In this document: positions 1 through 7,799 of the stretch, piece after piece
Layout of the letters: each line of letters begins with the position of its first letter
Numbering within the stretch: the stretch's first letter is position 1
DNA from: Armatimonadota bacterium
GTDB lineage: Bacteria; Armatimonadota; Fimbriimonadia; Fimbriimonadales; Fimbriimonadaceae
Reading direction: 5' to 3'
Assembly (NCBI GenBank): GCA_018268395.1
Contig: JAFDWQ010000003.1
Span: forward strand, 407,238 to 471,237
Length of the DNA stretch: 64,000 nucleotides
Notes under the pieces: generated by a model
Seen by the model: the letters and a program-made list of their open reading frames with translations, nothing else
Told to the model about the DNA's origin: nothing
Databases searched by the model: none
Position numbers and translations under genes: made by a program

Positions 1-1500
1 CGAATCCTCGTACATAGAGATGCCGTGCGGGGTCGACGCTCCTAGCGCTTCATAGGGCGAGAGCAGCGCATACCTCACCGTTTGGTTCACGTCCATGCCG
101 CGCGTCTTGGCGCAGTACAGCGCCCAATCCGTATAAGGGACAAAGCCTTTCTCTTCGACGACCCGCATGAGCTGGGCCAGCGGCGCCCGGTCCAGGGCGA
201 TTCGCCGGGAGAGGTCGGGCAAGGCCGGGCGGACCCAAAGGACGCCGTCCTTCTCCTCCATCGTCAGGATCGAACGGACCGACATCGCCTTCCACAGCGA
301 GCCCCAAGGGATCTTTCCGTCGACCGTCGCCGCCTGGACGCTGGAGAAGAACTCGTCGGGCACGACCGCGACCATTTCGTCGTCGAGCGCGTCGGCCAGC
401 CCCGTCAGCGCATCGGTGACGTGGAACGAGAGCGGGTCGTGGGTCGACGGGTCGGCGAAGAGCGGGCGGTCTTCGTCCAGGAACCCGTTCTTATCGAAAA
501 AGGGAACGACGAACTGGGGAGACGTCCCCAGCATCTGCGGAAGATAACGGACGAACCGCACCGAGTCGGGCCGGAGCTTGACGGCCGGCTTCTGGTCGGT
601 CAACCGCTTGGTGAACCCGACGTGCGGATAGCGCGAGAGCCATTCGCCGACGTCGGAGAACGCCCACGAGACCTGTCGGCCCTGGGGGTCGTTGACGATC
701 AGGTACGGGGCGACGCGCGTCAACCAGTCCCGCACCGAGAGCTTGAACTCGAGCGGCTGCCGGGCCGGATCGGAGAGGTCGAAGATGTCCTTGAAAAGCG
801 GGTCTTTGCGGTCGGACTCCTTCAGTCGGTTCGCGACGACGCCTAGGAACTCCTCCTGCTTGGCCAGATAGTCGGTGATCGCCTTGCGGTCGGATTCGGA
901 GAAGGCCCCCGGGCCGAGCGGGCCGGCGGAGGTCCACTCGATGGAGTCACGGGGCGCGAGCGCGGTCAAGCGGTCGGCGTCGACGTTGGCGAAGAGCCTC
1001 TTCAGCAGCCACTTGAGCGGCGAGGCGAGGCGCGGGCCGTCGAGCGACATGCCGCGTCCGTCCTCTGGCGGGCGGCGGATCTTGTCGACGGCTTTCACGA
1101 GGTCGTCGACCTTGGCGAGGTTCCACGGGTCTTGCCCGTTCTTCGTCCGCATCGCTTCGAGCTGCTCTTGGAGCGAGGCGGTCTGGCGGTCGCGGTCGAG
1201 CTTGACGAGCGCTTGGTCTTGGGCGGCGGTGCGGGCGAGCGTGAAACCGTCCCTGTCCCGGGTCCATTGGGCGTCGGTCGCCTGCGCGATCTTGAGGAGG
1301 ACGTCGGCCGCGGGCTGCTTCTTGAGGTGGACGACGACGGTGAGGTCGCGGACGGTCCCCGTGGCCCGGAGCGTCGTCCCCGTCTTGTCCCCGATCCGCT
1401 TGAGGAGGTTTTCGAGCCGCATGGCGGGCCAATCGGCGGTGACCGGGGTCGCAGGGAGCTTGTCCTGCAGGAGGGCCAGGGCGAGGGCGAGCGACGTCAT
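1..1500 (-). CDS. Secreted protein with secretin/STN-like N-terminal domain (3' end cut by window edge)
   Basis: Reading from ATG at 1500 the frame stays open for exactly 500 codons to the window edge, so the C-terminus is missing. The N-terminus is a short hydrophobic signal-like stretch (MTSLALALALLQ). Residues about 20-95 have a beta-alpha-beta pattern with leucine-spaced helices, like the small STN domain at the start of secretins and TonB receptors. A charged helical linker and a larger domain follow with no motif I recognise. The gene at 8542 encodes a protein of the same plan, so the two are probably paralogues exported to the envelope. Function is unknown. Base composition and strong GC3 bias match the neighbours, and overlapping open frames on both strands are shadows. 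Confidence 0.75.
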   Translation of the reverse strand, partial: MTSLALALALLQDKLPATPVTADWPAMRLENLLKRIGDKTGTTLRATGTVRDLTVVVHLKKQPAADVLLKIAQATDAQWTRDRDGFTLARTAAQDQALVKLDRDRQTASLQEQLEAMRTKNGQDPWNLAKVDDLVKAVDKIRRPPEDGRGMSLDGPRLASPLKWLLKRLFANVDADRLTALAPRDSIEWTSAGPLGPGAFSESDRKAITDYLAKQEEFLGVVANRLKESDRKDPLFKDIFDLSDPARQPLEFKLSVRDWLTRVAPYLIVNDPQGRQVSWAFSDVGEWLSRYPHVGFTKRLTDQKPAVKLRPDSVRFVRYLPQMLGTSPQFVVPFFDKNGFLDEDRPLFADPSTHDPLSFHVTDALTGLADALDDEMVAVVPDEFFSSVQAATVDGKIPWGSLWKAMSVRSILTMEEKDGVLWVRPALPDLSRRIALDRAPLAQLMRVVEEKGFVPYTDWALYCAKTRGMDVNQTVRYALLSPYEALGASTPHGISMYEDS

Positions 1501-2103
1501 GAACTTGCCTTTTCCGTGCCCATCGTATCACGGGTCGGGGCGGTTTGGTGGCGGTCCTTCGTCGCCGGCGCACGTTCGGGCACGGTTCCTGACAAGAAAG
1601 GGCCACTTTATGGCGCAAAAGGGCCGTTTCATGGCGCAAATGGGCCACTCCATGACAAGAAAGGGCCGTTTCATGGCGCAAATGGGCCACTCCATGACAA
1701 GAAAGGGCCACTCCATGGCGCAAAAGGGCCATTTCATGGCGCAAAAGGGCCGTTTCATGGCGCAAAAGGGCCACTCCATGACAAGAAAGGGCCATTTCAT
1801 GGCGCAAAAGGGCCACTTCATGACAAGAAAGGGCCCGTTCTTACCGTCATCGAGAAAGAGGACGTTTTGATATCGTCAGCTCTTAATCATAAAACTTGTA
1901 CCTCGCGCTTGATCCATGTCGTTTCCGGATTCTGGCGGCAAGAGATGAGGACAAGAAGGACGGTCCACCGTGAAGAGTTCGCCCTTTCCTCAGAAGCGGA
2001 AAGAAAAAGTTGAAACTTCTGTCACCGTGCCCTTAAGAGTCTAAAAAAACCCGCCGACCATACAGGTCATGGGTGAAACGAAGCCCTAAAGGAAAGAAGG
2101 ACA
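1501..2103. other. Intergenic region between divergent genes
   Basis: This 603-bp gap separates a minus-strand gene starting at 1500 from a plus-strand gene starting at 2104. It holds the 21-bp tandem array (1589-1840) and then a relatively AT-rich stretch. TTGAAA at 2010-2015 and TTAAGA at 2033-2038 are 17 bp apart and could be a weak promoter for the gene at 2104. I see no convincing gene; open frames through the array exist only because the repeat length is a multiple of three. Confidence 0.5.
1589..1840. repeat. Tandem array, 12 copies of a 21-bp unit of two alternating types
   Basis: Twelve contiguous 21-bp units fill 252 bp exactly. Two unit types share a common second half (gggcc then a variable dinucleotide and tYc) but differ at the start: type A begins atggcgcaaa, type B begins atgacaagaaa. 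The order is B A A B A B A A A B A B, with the first B degenerate at its left end. The variable dinucleotide (at, gt, ac, cg) changes from unit to unit. No frame has a good ribosome-binding site, so I regard the array as noncoding. Confidence 0.9.
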
Positions 2104-2763
2104 ATGGCCGATCCGACCAGCAAATACATCACTGAGATCGTCGCAGACGCCGAATTCAATTTGGCCATGATCAATTTCGGTGCGGTCTGCAGCAGTAACG
2201 CGGCCGCGCTAGGTTTGACGCCGGCCAACCTGCTAGAGATCAGTGCGGCGCAGACGTCTTATACGACCAATCTGACTTCGTGGGTCGCGGCCCGCTCCGC
2301 CGCCAATCTGGCCTTAGAGAACAAGGACATCCAGAAGAAGGCCACCAAGGTCATTGTGAGCAAATGGGCGAAGACCTTTAGGGCGAACCCGGCCGTTTCG
2401 GACGCCCTTCTCGACCAACTCATGCTGCCTCCGCACAAGACGCCGGGCACGAAGACCCCGCCGACCGTACCGATGGACCCTGTCGCCAACGGTAACGGGC
2501 AAGGCCTCGTGAAACTGACCTGGAAGCGCAACGGCAACATCGACGGCACGACCTTCGTGGTCGAGACCCGCTCGGGGGCCGACCAGCCGTGGACGTTCCT
2601 CGACAGCACGACGAAGGCGAGGATCGTTCACCAGGCCGAGGTCGGCGCTTACATCGGGTTCCGGATCTCGGCCAAGCGCAACGGCCTGACGAGCCCGTGG
2701 AGCGTCCCCGTCGTGCTCTGGGAAGACGGCGTGGCCGAACCCCAGCTCTCGGTCGCGGCCTGA
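2104..2763 (+). CDS. Hypothetical protein with C-terminal fibronectin type III-like domain
   Basis: The 219-aa protein starts at ATG 2104, preceded by an excellent Shine-Dalgarno stretch (aaaggaaagaagg). The N-terminal half (1-105) is helical and alanine-rich with no signal peptide. After a proline/threonine linker (about 110-130) comes a beta-rich domain of about 85 residues with a fibronectin type III pattern: a leucine-tryptophan strand, VVETRS, a Phe/Ile strand and a closing SPWS-P segment. Such domains usually bind proteins or carbohydrates. No catalytic motif is visible and the specific role is unknown. A long imperfect hairpin lies just downstream and may end the transcript. Confidence 0.75.
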   Translation: MADPTSKYITEIVADAEFNLAMINFGAVCSSNAAALGLTPANLLEISAAQTSYTTNLTSWVAARSAANLALENKDIQKKATKVIVSKWAKTFRANPAVSDALLDQLMLPPHKTPGTKTPPTVPMDPVANGNGQGLVKLTWKRNGNIDGTTFVVETRSGADQPWTFLDSTTKARIVHQAEVGAYIGFRISAKRNGLTSPWSVPVVLWEDGVAEPQLSVAA

Positions 2764-2788
2764 GCCCGGCAACCTTGGTGACGTCTTT

Positions 2789-2853
2789 GACCCGGTCTGC
2801 AACGTGACGGACGCGCTCGGAAGGCTCGTCATGTCGCGTTGCCAGACCGGGTC
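2789..2853. repeat. Long imperfect inverted repeat (possible terminator or REP-type hairpin)
   Basis: The arms gacccggtctgcaacg (2789-2804) and its complement (2837-2853) pair over 16 bp with one bulged C. Inside, tgacg (2805-2809) pairs with cgtca (2828-2832), extending the hairpin. It starts 26 bp after the stop of the upstream gene. No T-run follows, so it is not a classical intrinsic terminator, and its sequence differs from the REP family nearby. Confidence 0.6.
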
Positions 2854-2905
2854 ACCCGTCCTTGCGCCGTCGACAGGTATCCGGGTTGAACGTGTCCCTC
2901 TGGGA

Positions 2906-2940
2906 CCGGGGTGCACGAGACATCACCCCGGCCACGCGCC
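2906..2940 (+). repeat. REP element, forward orientation
   Basis: The core palindrome has arms ccggggtg and caccccgg around the 10-nt loop cacgagacat, followed by the tail ccacgcgcc (the last arm base and tail overlap as ggccacgcgcc). The same core and tail recur at 4634, 5244, 6045 and 6167. It matches the architecture of REP sequences served by RAYT transposases. Confidence 0.85.
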
Positions 2941-3010
2941 CGGCATGAACTTGACTTTCCACCACGGTATCTGTCTATGCCAGACTGACAGGCAAGCCGG
3001 GTGCCGCTGG

Positions 3011-3181
3011 ATGGACGACAGTTTGAGTTCAGAAAAAGAGCAAAAAGGCGCGGGCCGCGTCCGAAAGCCCGACCTCGGAAACCTTGACGGGTTCATTGAG
3101 AAGATCGTCCAAGTCCCCAAAAAGGAGATGGACGAGATTGAGGCGACCCGTCCTAAGCGCAGGTCCCGCAAGAAGCAATGA
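3011..3181 (+). CDS. Small charged protein, possible partner of the downstream HEPN-like protein
   Basis: A 56-aa reading frame from ATG 3011 ends in a very basic tail (RPKRRSRKKQ). Its stop overlaps the next start (ATGA at 3178), so the two are translationally coupled. The middle (FIEKIVQVPKKEMDEIEA) looks like a short amphipathic helix. The frame stays open further upstream through a REP copy, but that part lacks coding character, so I chose the internal ATG. Size, charge and coupling fit an antitoxin or accessory subunit, but that is inference only. No family was recognised. Confidence 0.5.
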   Translation: MDDSLSSEKEQKGAGRVRKPDLGNLDGFIEKIVQVPKKEMDEIEATRPKRRSRKKQ

Positions 3182-3996
3182 CCGCGCAGAACAGGCTAGC
3201 CCTTATCCGGCACAAAGTCACTTGGGCCAAGAAGCACGTCGTAGAGCTTGAACGAGTCATCAATGCGTTCCTTGAATCCGAGCCTTACGCGGGTAGCGTC
3301 AAGCGAAATCCGCAAACGCGACAGCCCGAGTATGTAATGACGAAGGTCGCCGCCGTCGATGAGCACGTTTCCCTGTTGGCCGGCGACGCTGTCAACAACG
3401 CCCGGAGCGCCCTTGACCACCTTGTCTGGCACCTGACCGACGTTCACACGTCCGGCGACCCGGTCAAGCTCGAACGGTGTGCGTTCCCGGTCGGCCAGTC
3501 CTTGAATTCTTACAAAGAGGCCCGACAGAAGTCCGTAGTAAACAAGGTCGCCCCACTGGCCCTTGATGTCATCGACGCGATCAAGCCGTACAAGGGAGGG
3601 AACGATGCCATATGGCGGCTCCATGAGTTGAACCGTATCGACAAGCACCGCAAACTTTGCGTCGTCGGGTCGGCCTTTCACTCCATGGACATCGGACCGT
3701 CCCTGCGATCCATGGCCCAAAAGAACATGAGGGGACTCGCCGGATTCGAGGACATTGAGATTCCTCTTTTCGAGATGGTCGTCCACCCCACCGACAGAAT
3801 GTGCCCGTTGAAAGTCGGCGACGTACTGTACTTCGACGCTCCCGAAGCCGAAATGCACGAGGATATGAAGTTCTCCTTTCAGGTAGCGTTCGGCGAACTT
3901 GGGGTCACGGACGGTGAACCAGTCGGCGAACTGTGCCGACAGTCGATTGACTTGATCGACAACCTGATCGGAAGCTTCGAGCCGTTCCTTACTTGA
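3178..3996 (+). CDS. Uncharacterised helical protein with HEPN-like RxxxxH motif
   Basis: The 272-aa protein overlaps the small gene before it by the ATGA tetranucleotide. The first half is helical. R76-S-A-L-D-H81 fits the R-x4-H signature of HEPN ribonucleases. A second conserved-looking block (HELNRIDKHRK, residues 149-159) is typical of a widespread family of unknown function. The C-terminal half is beta-rich. HEPN assignment depends on one short motif and the helical context, so it is a hypothesis. With the small upstream gene this could be a toxin-antitoxin or defence pair. It lies among REP copies, a transposase remnant and an EVE-like gene. Confidence 0.6.
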   Translation: MTAQNRLALIRHKVTWAKKHVVELERVINAFLESEPYAGSVKRNPQTRQPEYVMTKVAAVDEHVSLLAGDAVNNARSALDHLVWHLTDVHTSGDPVKLERCAFPVGQSLNSYKEARQKSVVNKVAPLALDVIDAIKPYKGGNDAIWRLHELNRIDKHRKLCVVGSAFHSMDIGPSLRSMAQKNMRGLAGFEDIEIPLFEMVVHPTDRMCPLKVGDVLYFDAPEAEMHEDMKFSFQVAFGELGVTDGEPVGELCRQSIDLIDNLIGSFEPFLT

Positions 3997-4053
3997 GCAT
4001 CCGTGGGCTAGCAAGTGAGATCATTCCATTGCGACAGATACCGTGGTGGAAAG

Positions 4054-4135
4054 TCAAGCCTTCAGGTAGGGCGTGCCTCTGTGGACGACGGCCGCTATCC
4101 TGCGCATGATCTTGTTCGTGACGGCCACGCGCCCG
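4054..4135 (-). pseudogene. 3' remnant of an IS110-like transposase
   Basis: Read on the minus strand, the last 25 or so codons before the stop at 4054 spell VAVTNKIMRRIAAVVHRGTPY. This resembles the conserved C-terminal helix of IS110-family transposases (NKxxRxxWAxLxxGxxY). Upstream the frame has no transposase sequence, so only the 3' tip survives. The rest was probably lost by deletion. The identification is by motif memory only. Confidence 0.4.
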
Positions 4136-4163
4136 TCCGGTTCGAGTGGGTAACTTTGTTCCC

Positions 4164-4625
4164 ATGGCTTATTGGCGGATGCAGCTTCACCCCGATGATG
4201 CGAACAGGTCGGTGCTCCACGCTGCGACTTGTCTGACCCGTGGCCTGATCGGGCTTGATTTCCGAACTGACGTAGGAGATCTACGCAGATCCCATCACGC
4301 AATTGACGAGAGCCAGAAAGACTACCGACTGTTTGAGAACGAAATGTCGGTAGGTGACCATGTTCTCATCCAAGCGCACCATCACCCGTTCGCGCTCGTC
4401 GAAATTGCCAGCGACTATGCGTACGTTCCCAACGCGCGTGAGGCCCATGGCGTTTGGTTCCGCCACTTGAGGTTGATCAGGAACACTGCGTTCTACGCAG
4501 ACTATGTGACGAACCCCAAGAAATGGCAACGGATCCCAATGACAGACACTATTGCTCCCCTTCGATCGGACGACGGCATCGCGTACCAGCTCATTGAACA
4601 GTGGCTACTCAAGGGCCGACCATGA
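4164..4625 (+). CDS. Hypothetical protein, possibly EVE/PUA-like
   Basis: I chose ATG 4164 (MAYWRMQLHPDD); a GTG 18 bp upstream is the alternative. The 153-aa protein has a beta-barrel-like pattern: an aromatic N-terminal strand, then GDHVLIQAHHHPFALVEIAS (about residues 63-82), then an HLRLI strand. This resembles EVE/PUA-type modified-nucleic-acid binding domains, which often accompany restriction or defence genes. The match is structural intuition only. Its stop overlaps the ATG at 4622 of the RAYT frame, an arrangement probably made by insertion of the REP element rather than a real operon. Confidence 0.5.
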   Translation: MAYWRMQLHPDDANRSVLHAATCLTRGLIGLDFRTDVGDLRRSHHAIDESQKDYRLFENEMSVGDHVLIQAHHHPFALVEIASDYAYVPNAREAHGVWFRHLRLIRNTAFYADYVTNPKKWQRIPMTDTIAPLRSDDGIAYQLIEQWLLKGRP

Positions 4626-5227
4626 TGGCGCTTGGCCGGGGTGATGTCTCGTGCACCCCGGTCCGAAGGACACGTCGTCACGGTAGCATCCCAGAATTGC
4701 GGCGTAGAGTCTTCAACACTCCTGGAGAGGCGCACGGGCTGACGTTCTCGACCTATCGCCGGACCAAGGTCTTCACCGAACCCCGCTTCTGCGGGCTGTT
4801 CCTCGACGTCCTGGACCGCGAGCGGAAAAATCTCAAGTTCGAGGTCTGGGCGTACGTCCCGATGCCCGACCACGCGCACGTCCTGATCTGGCCCACGGAG
4901 CGCGACTACGACGTCTCGGAGATCCTCCGCGCCGTCAAGCAGCCGGTCTCGGCCCGCATCCTCAGCCTCTTGCGGTTCGAAAGCGACCCGCGCCTGCCTA
5001 GGCTGTGGAACGAGGCGTCGCAGAAGCACCGGCTTTGGCAGGCGGGCGGCGGCTACGACCGCAACCTTGTCTCACGCGGTCTGCTGGCCAAGACGATCGA
5101 CACCATCCACGACAACCCCGTGGTCGCGGGGATCTCCAAGCTTCCCTGGGACTACGAATGGTCGAGCGCCGGGTTCTACCAAGGCCTTTCCGACGGACCG
5201 TTCAAGGTCGACCGGTACAAGGGCTGA
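4622..5227 (+). CDS. RAYT: REP-associated tyrosine transposase (Y1/HUH family)
   Basis: This is a single-domain HUH endonuclease of about 200 aa. The HUH strand is YVPMPDHAHVLIW, with the two histidines as metal ligands. The family C-terminal blocks are also present: IHDNPVVAGI and YEWSSAGFY. Such enzymes nick and join single-stranded REP hairpins. The start is uncertain. In-frame ATGs at 4622/4625 lie upstream of an inverted REP copy (4634-4661) that would then be translated; TTG 4697 lies after it and fits the usual domain boundary (first core strand LTFSTYRR) better. REP copies in opposite orientation flank the gene, the expected REPtron layout. The enzyme looks intact. Confidence 0.85.
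   Translation: MMALGRGDVSCTPVRRTRRHGSIPELRRRVFNTPGEAHGLTFSTYRRTKVFTEPRFCGLFLDVLDRERKNLKFEVWAYVPMPDHAHVLIWPTERDYDVSEILRAVKQPVSARILSLLRFESDPRLPRLWNEASQKHRLWQAGGGYDRNLVSRGLLAKTIDTIHDNPVVAGISKLPWDYEWSSAGFYQGLSDGPFKVDRYKG
4634..4661 (-). repeat. REP element, reverse orientation, at the 5' end of the RAYT gene
   Basis: Inverted copy of the REP core (ccggggtg arms reading on the minus strand), lying within the first codons of the longest RAYT reading frame. With the forward copy at 5244 it makes an inverted pair bracketing the transposase. Confidence 0.85.
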
Positions 5228-5243
5228 AGTTGTCCGTTCCGGA

Positions 5244-5278
5244 CCGGGGTGCACGAGACATCACCCCGGCCACGCGCC
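5244..5278 (+). repeat. REP element, forward orientation, 3' flank of RAYT
   Basis: Same core palindrome and ccacgcgcc tail as the copy at 2906, and in the same orientation as the gene. Confidence 0.85.
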
Positions 5279-5389
5279 ACGTGCCCGGTCTGCAACGGGG
5301 CGCACGCGTTCGGGAAGCTTGTCACGGCGAGGTGCCGACCGGGCCACCCCGCCAGGACAATAGCGTACGAATCGTCGCTCTTACCCTGG

Positions 5390-6031
5390 TCACCTCGGCT
5401 CTTCTCCGAGGAGAAGGTCAATCGCTGTTTTGGGCGGCAAGGGTTCTGCCTTTTCTGCTAGGAGCGCCATCGCCACCCCGTCAATACTTACCGCCCAAAG
5501 GTCGACAGGCTCTTTGATCGCTTCCTTCGTGTTCAGGCCTTGCCTAAGTAATCGGCGGAGCCTGTGCTCAACGACACCGGGGCTTTGGGAAAGAAAGGAG
5601 ACCAAGGAAATCCACACTAGCCCGGCAGCAAGACCCACGACGCCGATCCAAAAGAAGTTTTCGGAACTAACCCCGGGCACTCCGGGGCGATTCCCTAGCG
5701 CCACGCAGAGACCAACAATGCCAGCCACATAGCCTGGAAAAGAGTAAGAGTGGACATACCTTCGACGTAAGTTCCGAATGGCGGCATCCGAAATCCTGCC
5801 ACATTCAGGGCACTTGATAGCTTCGCTTCTCCGCTCGATGGCACAGGCGAGCAGGTGCTTCATCTGATAGAATGCGTGCCTTGCTGCGGTTTTGCTTGGC
5901 ACTATTGCCGAGGAGTCACGACCTGTGACTTGGTATGTGTCGCCATACCAGTACAGCGAGCCGCAATGGTCGCATGTGAACTCCCAGCCGATCCTGAGGG
6001 TTGCCCGACTCGAGTAGTGTGTGACAAGCAT
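5390..6031 (-). CDS. Zinc-ribbon membrane protein of unknown function
   Basis: The 213-aa protein has two CxxC knuckles (C20/C23 and C74/C77) that can form a zinc ribbon at the N-terminus. One clear transmembrane segment (FFWIGVVGLAAGLVWISLVSF, about 125-147) and a weaker one before it (about 95-112) follow, and then an amphipathic basic stretch and a cytosolic tail. Start ATG 6031 is the only good choice. The gene stands alone between REP clusters. Codon use is slightly less GC-biased than the core genes, so it may be acquired. Function cannot be inferred. Confidence 0.65.
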   Translation of the reverse strand: MLVTHYSSRATLRIGWEFTCDHCGSLYWYGDTYQVTGRDSSAIVPSKTAARHAFYQMKHLLACAIERRSEAIKCPECGRISDAAIRNLRRRYVHSYSFPGYVAGIVGLCVALGNRPGVPGVSSENFFWIGVVGLAAGLVWISLVSFLSQSPGVVEHRLRRLLRQGLNTKEAIKEPVDLWAVSIDGVAMALLAEKAEPLPPKTAIDLLLGEEPR

Positions 6032-6044
6032 CCGGGAGGATTAT

Positions 6045-6201
6045 GGGCGCGTGGCCGGGGTGCACGAGACATCACCCCGGCCACGCGCCGCGAGACATCA
6101 CCCCGGCCACGCGCCCGCGGTCGCCATGAGGGCAGGACAGTCTCAAAAGGACATGTTCCTGCGGAACCGGGGTGCACAAGACATCACCCCGGCCACGCAC
6201 C
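6045..6201 (+). repeat. REP cluster: inverted pair, truncated copy and a diverged copy
   Basis: At 6045-6089 a full palindrome reads gggcgcgtggccggggtg on the left and mirrors the tail on the right, so two REP ends share one core. Directly abutting it at 6090-6115 is a partial copy lacking the first arm. A further copy at 6167-6201 has two substitutions (loop cacaagacat, tail ccacgcacc). The cluster lies upstream of the M14 peptidase. Confidence 0.85.
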
Positions 6202-6260
6202 CTGAAAGAAAAGCACGCACGAAAGTAATCCCTGCGGCCGGACGGGTAAACCTGGCCTCC

Positions 6261-7799
6261 ATGACAACGATGCTCGCCTTGCTCGCCGTGCAGGCCGGTG
6301 CGTGGCCGCAGACCCGGGCGGAGAGGACCGGCTACCAGGAGACGAGCCACTATGAGGACGTCGTCGCGTTCCTCGACGGGCTCAAGGCGAAGGGCGCGCC
6401 GATCACCATCAAGCGGACCGGCAAGACCACGAAGGGCCGCGACCAGTTGCTCGTCATCGCGAGCCGGCCGCGCCTCGTCAGTCCAGAATCGGCGCGGGAG
6501 GCGGGCAAGCTGATCGTCCACATCCAGGCGAACATCCACGCGGGCGAGGTCGAAGGGAAGGAGGCGATCCTTCACCTGCTGCGCAAGTGGTGCCAGGAGA
6601 AGAACGGCGTGCTCGACAAGGCCGTGCTCCTGATCAACCCGATTTACAACATCGACGGGAACGAGGAGTTCGCGCCCCAATCGCGCAACCGGCCGGGGCA
6701 GAACGGGCCGGAACTGGTGGGGCAGCGCGCGAACGGGCAGGGACTCGACCTGAACCGGGACTACATCAAGGCGGAGAGCCCGGAGATGCAGGCGGCCCTG
6801 AAGTCGGTCTGGAACCCCTGGCGGCCGCACGTCTTCATGGACCTGCACACGACCGACGGCACCCGGCACGGCTATCCGCTGACCTGGTCGCCGCCGCTCA
6901 ACCCGAACACGGACAAGGACATCTACCTCTATGCGCGCGACAGCCTGATGCCGAAGGTGAAGGCGAAGCTGGAGTCGCAAGGGCTGCGGACGTTCGACTA
7001 TGGCAACGACGAGACGGTCGCGGGTCGGCGGGCGTGGTATTCGGTCGCCCCGGACGGACGGTATTCGACGAACGCGGCGGGCCTGCGCAACTGCATCGGC
7101 GTCCTCAGCGAGGCGCTCGTCTATCTGCCTTTCAAGGAGCGTGTGGAGGCGACGGAGAAGTTCGTGACGGCGGTCGTCGACCAAGCGTTGAAGGATTCGG
7201 CGAAGATCCAGGCGATGCAGCGGGCCGCGGACCGGAACTGGACGATCCGGACGCGGAAGGAACTGGGCGTTCGGTTCGACTTCGCTTCGCGGGGCACGGA
7301 GCCGGTGTGGCTGGAGAAGAAGAGCGCGTCGCCGAAGCGGGGCGTGCCGAAGGACTTGGAGCAGGTGAAGCTGCCCGTCCTCGACCGGTTCGTGGCGACA
7401 CGGTCGGTGCGGTTGCCGCTCGCGTACGTCGTTCCGGGTTCGGCGCGGAAAGTGATCGAGTTGTTGCGGCTCCAAGGCGTGCGGACGCGGACGGTGGCGA
7501 AATCGGAGTCGGTGAAGGGCGCGGTCGCTTTTGTGACGACGTTCCACCAGGACGCGCAACCGTTCCAAAAGCACAAGCTGATCCGGTTGGACGTCGAACG
7601 GCGACAGACGGACGTGTTGCTCGATCCGGGCGACGTCGTCGTGCCGTGCGACAACCGTGACGCGGCGCTCGTCCACTGCATCCTCGACCCGGAGAGCACG
7701 GACGGGGCGGTGACGTGGGGCTTCTTCGGCGAGAAGTTCCCGGTCGGGAGCGCGGTGCCGGTCCGGATGCTGTTTCAGTACGAAGGCGTCAGTCGCTGA
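6261..7799 (+). CDS. M14-family zinc carboxypeptidase, secreted
   Basis: From ATG 6261 the 512-aa protein begins with a signal-like stretch (MTTMLALLAVQAGAW). The M14 active site is complete: zinc ligands H93 and E96 in NIHAGEVEGKE, the DLNRDY block with its substrate-binding Asn-Arg, zinc ligand H196 in DLHTTDG, and the likely catalytic Glu at 284 in GVLSEALVY. The enzyme removes C-terminal residues from peptides or acts on cell-wall peptides. The roughly 230-residue C-terminal part lacks catalytic motifs. The frame is open upstream through the REP cluster, but that part is repeat DNA. The 3' end overlaps the convergent gene by 11 bp. Confidence 0.88.
   Translation: MTTMLALLAVQAGAWPQTRAERTGYQETSHYEDVVAFLDGLKAKGAPITIKRTGKTTKGRDQLLVIASRPRLVSPESAREAGKLIVHIQANIHAGEVEGKEAILHLLRKWCQEKNGVLDKAVLLINPIYNIDGNEEFAPQSRNRPGQNGPELVGQRANGQGLDLNRDYIKAESPEMQAALKSVWNPWRPHVFMDLHTTDGTRHGYPLTWSPPLNPNTDKDIYLYARDSLMPKVKAKLESQGLRTFDYGNDETVAGRRAWYSVAPDGRYSTNAAGLRNCIGVLSEALVYLPFKERVEATEKFVTAVVDQALKDSAKIQAMQRAADRNWTIRTRKELGVRFDFASRGTEPVWLEKKSASPKRGVPKDLEQVKLPVLDRFVATRSVRLPLAYVVPGSARKVIELLRLQGVRTRTVAKSESVKGAVAFVTTFHQDAQPFQKHKLIRLDVERRQTDVLLDPGDVVVPCDNRDAALVHCILDPESTDGAVTWGFFGEKFPVGSAVPVRMLFQYEGVSR

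Larger units (their letters stand above)
4634..5278 (+). mobile_element. RAYT gene bracketed by inverted REP copies (REPtron)
   Basis: The unit comprises an inverted REP (4634-4661), the transposase, and a forward REP (5244-5278) starting 17 bp after the stop codon. The loop sequence and the ccacgcgcc-type tail match across copies, so this transposase is the natural candidate for the enzyme that spread the elements at 2906, 6045 and 6167. Confidence 0.75.

Noticed and set aside
1589-1840. Possible CRISPR array
   Set aside because: The units are directly contiguous with no unique spacers, and no cas genes are near.
875-1870. Long open frames on both strands through the 21-bp repeat array, with a 7-residue repeating pattern
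   Set aside because: The frame stays open only because the unit is 21 bp; there is no ribosome-binding site, and the flanking parts read as the antisense shadow of the partial gene at 1-1500.
6072-7676. 534-codon open frame antisense to the M14 peptidase
   Set aside because: Arginine-rich composition and perfect complementarity to a gene with intact catalytic motifs show it is a high-GC shadow.
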